This document shows, in pieces, positions 61,276-64,000 of a stretch of DNA of 64,000 nucleotides. A program made the position numbers and the translations under genes. The stretch spans positions 116,967,307 through 117,031,306 of the forward strand of contig CM056376.1 of NCBI GenBank assembly GCA_029718625.1. Reading direction: 5' to 3'. Position 1 is the stretch's first letter; each line of letters starts with the position of its first letter. The stretch comes from Synaphobranchus kaupii. Taxonomy: Eukaryota; Chordata; Actinopteri; Anguilliformes; Synaphobranchidae. The notes under the pieces were generated by a model. It saw only the letters and a list, made by a program, of their open reading frames with translations, did no database searches and had not been told where the DNA came from.

Positions 61276-61312
61276 GGGGGGGGGGGGGGTTGTCGGCTGG
61301 AGGGGTGGGGGT
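61276..61312. repeat. G-rich tract
   Basis: A run of about 14 G followed by GGCTGGAGGGGTGGGGG; low-complexity, with G-quadruplex potential. Confidence 0.85.
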
Positions 61313-61564
61313 TGTCAACTTGTTGCTTTCCTAATTTGCTTCTCCAATTTGCCGATTCTGATCTTCCGATTCTATTCACATTTTCAGGGAACGTTTCCCA
61401 GTTTTTTGGGATCAACTTCTGCATATTCATCACCTGCCTCCACTATGTCTCTGCTGAAAGTACAGCTGAAATCACATATAATTATTCAAAGGTGGGACAA
61501 TATATGATATACAATATAGAACAAGCTGATCACAGAGAAGAAGGGAATTAATGATGTTGAGGTA

Positions 61565-61720
61565 ATGCTGATGGAAAAATATTGGCAAAGGTACTTGCAA
61601 AGAGGATTGAGATTTTACTCCCCACCGTAATACACCTAAAACAAGTGGGTTTTGTTAAGGGAAGATCTTTTGCTGATGACATCAGAACACTCTTAAATCT
61701 TATGTGCATCTTACTGCATC
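61565..61720 (+). pseudogene. L1-type LINE reverse transcriptase scrap
   Basis: The plus strand reads NADGKILAKVLAKRIEILLP, then HLKQVGFVKGRSFADDIRTL and LNLM. This matches the N-terminal reverse transcriptase blocks of L1/Tx1-clade LINEs (KILaKvLAxRLexxLPxiIhxdQtGFikGR...nIR.llN). About 50 residues survive, with no neighbouring catalytic motifs. It is a different LINE clade from the L2 copies at 18.9-23.3 kb. Confidence 0.75.
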
Positions 61721-63310
61721 TTACACTGCATAAGCTGAAATATACAATTTCCATATCTTTCACAGGAGGCTTATCATCCAATTGCAGTACAGAAAATATA
61801 ACTGTCATCCAAGTAGTGATGATTACATAACTACTCCAGTTGCTCACAACTCCTTGCCCACATTAGCTGGACATTCCTCTGATGCAGTAACTGTGACTTG
61901 TGGATAGCAGAGTGTACAGAAATGGTAGCTGAAGTTTTCTGATTTGGGCCCTTTACAACTAACATTGCACGTTACAGTGATGTGATGGAGACAACTGGGC
62001 ACTCCAAATTTGGGTGGGAAATGGGAAAAAAACAACCCAACACTCCTCGCAAAGTGAAGCATTCACTGGCAGCTGTAGCCCCCATCAAGCTGTAGAGATG
62101 ACTGAGGTCCTGTTTTTAATTAGTTATGGTGGCCCAAACAGACGCCAAATCTGGTGTCCATCTGTGAGAGAGCCAGTATCTAGACTACTCACTCCTCATC
62201 AGCAGCCTCGGGCAGGCCTCACTGTCTACCATAGGAATTTTCCATGACATCATTCGGACACCTTGATGCCCTTGACAGTCTTGACTGAGTTAGTTTTTAG
62301 GTTTTTAGATACAGAGTTTAGCATCACAGTGGTTCCATATGCAAACCATACGATCAGTTCCAGTGTCCTTTCCTTCCTATATAGGTTCCATTACTGTGTT
62401 TAACCAGGCCTCTTTATAAATATGCAAAATTAACCAGCAAATCAGAACACTTTTAGCTTCACTAATGGAATAAACACACCCAGAGGGAGCTGCCCTTCAC
62501 AGTCACATGTGTGTAGGCAGGGTGACTTTAGTTTTCCATTGTTTTTATTTCAGTTAAACTTCTGCAGAGCAGAAAATTGCCCACAATGCCCCCACATTGA
62601 GGTGTAGGCTACAAATGAAAAAAAAATAAAGCCATTGAATTGTTGCAGGTTCTTATACTGTTTCATACCAACATATTAAAATGACAAACTGCTTGGCTAC
62701 AGTGAATTGACTCTTTGTACAAAACTACAGTAGGAGAGCTTCCTTTTTTCTAAGGACATCTATCCAAGGCAGGATGTCTTAGCTCTCATGACACGAGTCT
62801 CCATGAATGGCATCCACAGTAGAGTAAACATTTCCATTTGGCAAAGATGTTTTCCTTAAGCCATATCTCAAAATGTGATTGTAATGAAGCAGAGTGGCAA
62901 GCCGCCCTCACAGAGAGTGGCTCTTTTCATCGTTATAAATTGGTCCAGAAAAATGCGAAAAGCAATCCTTTCTGCCTGTTGACGTGGGCTATCATTTTCA
63001 AACACAACGTCCGACAGACCAAGGCACTGTCTGATATCATAGGCGCCGGGGAGCGCTTTGATGTTTGTGTAAGGACTGACCAAATGATAACAGAGCTGCC
63101 CTAACAGTGAGATGTAAGCTGAGAAAGCAGCGTTAGGAAACTGGAACTCCCTTTGAGAATCCAAGCAGAAAACCTAATAAATTCACACACAACACCTCCG
63201 AAATTAGTGTCACATCGGAAACATTTTCCACATGTGAAAACAATATACCGCATTACAACCGTCAGAATATCTGCATGCCAGCAGAAATTTAGAACCTTTA
63301 AATATTTTAA
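61721..63310. other. Non-coding, no gene seen
   Basis: No gene is supported. 62840-63120 has balanced composition, few repeats and overlapping open frames on both strands (88 and 98 codons) without known domains; it may be conserved regulatory sequence. Confidence 0.4.
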
Positions 63311-63316
63311 AATGTT

Positions 63317-63498
63317 CAGTAATGTAGCATAATGGTTAGAGAGCTGGTATTTTAACTGCAAGGTCGCGGGTTTGATTCCCTTCCCAGCCAAGGCACTGTT
63401 GTTGTGCCCTTGAGCAAGATACTTAACATGAACTGTATGAGGGAATTTCCCACAGCAGAAAACAATTTGCAAACTGTACGTTGCTCTGCTAAACACAC
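63317..63498 (+). mobile_element. tRNA-derived SINE, copy 1
   Basis: The head 'tggttagagagctgg' (A box) and 'ggtcgcgggtttgattccc' (B box) is tRNA-like. It is followed by 'cccttgagcaagatacttaa', the central domain shared by fish V-type SINEs. The 3' part is 'gtacgttgctctgctaaaca' with 'aaaatgtaaatc', a decayed LINE-like tail. Confidence 0.75.
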
Positions 63499-63509
63499 AA
63501 AATGTAAAT

Positions 63510-63708
63510 CTTTGGTTAGCAGTGTAGTGTAAAATCAAGGACACCGGGCTTGAAACTCAACAAAGTTGTAGGTTTGATTTGCAGGTGGGGTTCTGCTGAC
63601 GTACCCTTGAGCAAGATGCTTAACCTAAATTGATTCTATAAATTTATTGTATATAAAATGCAGTATGCTCTGGATAAGAGCGTCTACAAATGCCTAAAAT
63701 GTAAATCT
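63510..63708 (+). mobile_element. tRNA-derived SINE, copy 2
   Basis: A second SINE follows head-to-tail. The tRNA-like head is 'gtagtgtaaaatcaaggaca' with 'gttgtaggtttgatttgca' as B-box region. The central domain is 'cccttgagcaagatgcttaa', and the tail 'gctctggataagagcgtcta' ends in 'aaatgtaaatctaaat'. The tail resembles the 3' end of the L2 LINEs in this window, consistent with mobilisation by L2-type machinery. Confidence 0.8.
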
Positions 63709-64000
63709 AAATCTGTCTGTGTAGAGCATTTAGACTAGAGGTCTATGCAGTCTGCATCAGAGCTGCAGCCAGGCATGGGACTTACACGTGTGTTTCTTAT
63801 GTGTGGAACATTATCTATGCACTAAAAAATTACAAATTATTGCAGTCTCTTCTACAATACGTTGTGTAAGAACAGCACTTCACAGTATAACAGAGGGGTT
63901 CTCTTGAACACCTTTGACAAGGATAAGCTCAAATCCAATAACCTACTTACTTTGCAAGTAGGTTTTCCAGTTCCCGGCTGCTATGTGGCTCATTCGGTTA

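Noticed and set aside
62868..63164. A 98-codon minus-strand frame
   Set aside because: No similarity and an equally long frame on the opposite strand; kept only as a possible conserved non-coding block.
63317..63380. A functional tRNA gene
   Set aside because: The A and B boxes are present, but the cloverleaf cannot be closed and SINE body sequence follows directly.

Overview
The window is vertebrate, almost certainly teleost, genomic DNA. The evidence is a multi-exon FGFRL1 gene with GT-AG introns sitting in a sea of transposon types typical of fish: L2-clade LINEs, a Ty3/Gypsy LTR element, several Tc1 families including a Sleeping-Beauty-type terminus, PIF/Harbinger-like elements, tRNA-derived SINEs and many mini- and microsatellites. 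The species cannot be named from the sequence. There are no bacterial operons, rRNA genes or CRISPR arrays.

The only host gene I can support is fgfrl1 (FGF receptor-like 1) on the minus strand. Four consecutive coding exons lie at 50706-50620, 47891-47607, 46071-45718 and 45396-44978. They encode an acidic linker, the Ig2 and Ig3 domains, the transmembrane helix and the histidine-rich tail ending at a TAG stop. The splice phases join perfectly. The signal-peptide and Ig1 exons were not found, so they probably lie beyond the right edge, and the intron above 50706 would then be longer than 13 kb.

Positions 1-42,000 are intergenic sequence 3' of fgfrl1 and are built from mobile elements. 1-3802 holds two Harbinger-like elements in inverted, facing orientation around a 517-bp spacer, with a third older relative at about 5330-5960. 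13015-13125 is a lone salmonid-type Tc1 terminus. 16245-18478 is a heavily deleted Gypsy element with an intact 5-bp target duplication. 18785-23345 is an L2 LINE inserted antisense into another L2 fragment. 26627-27138 and 29868-30348 are two copies of one internally deleted Tc1 family, the second abutting a TTAA-flanked MITE at 30351-31086. 33951-35272 is a solo LTR with a perfect 5-bp target duplication. 36195-37046 is a second, unrelated Tc1-like fossil. Two near-perfect hairpins lie at 39582-39694 and 40455-40556, and a 28-bp minisatellite at 42367-42640.

From 50,707 to 64,000, probably the long 5' intron of fgfrl1, there are a Tc1 transposase fossil, SINEs, a long TC/AC microsatellite, a minisatellite/inverted-repeat complex at 58.5-59.35 kb, a 41-bp array at 59.9 kb, an L1-type reverse transcriptase scrap and a pair of SINEs at the end. 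I found no convincing undescribed gene system. The most unusual features are structural: nested insertions, a shared deletion breakpoint in a Tc1 subfamily, the inverted Harbinger pair and the 58.5-59.35 kb repeat complex.
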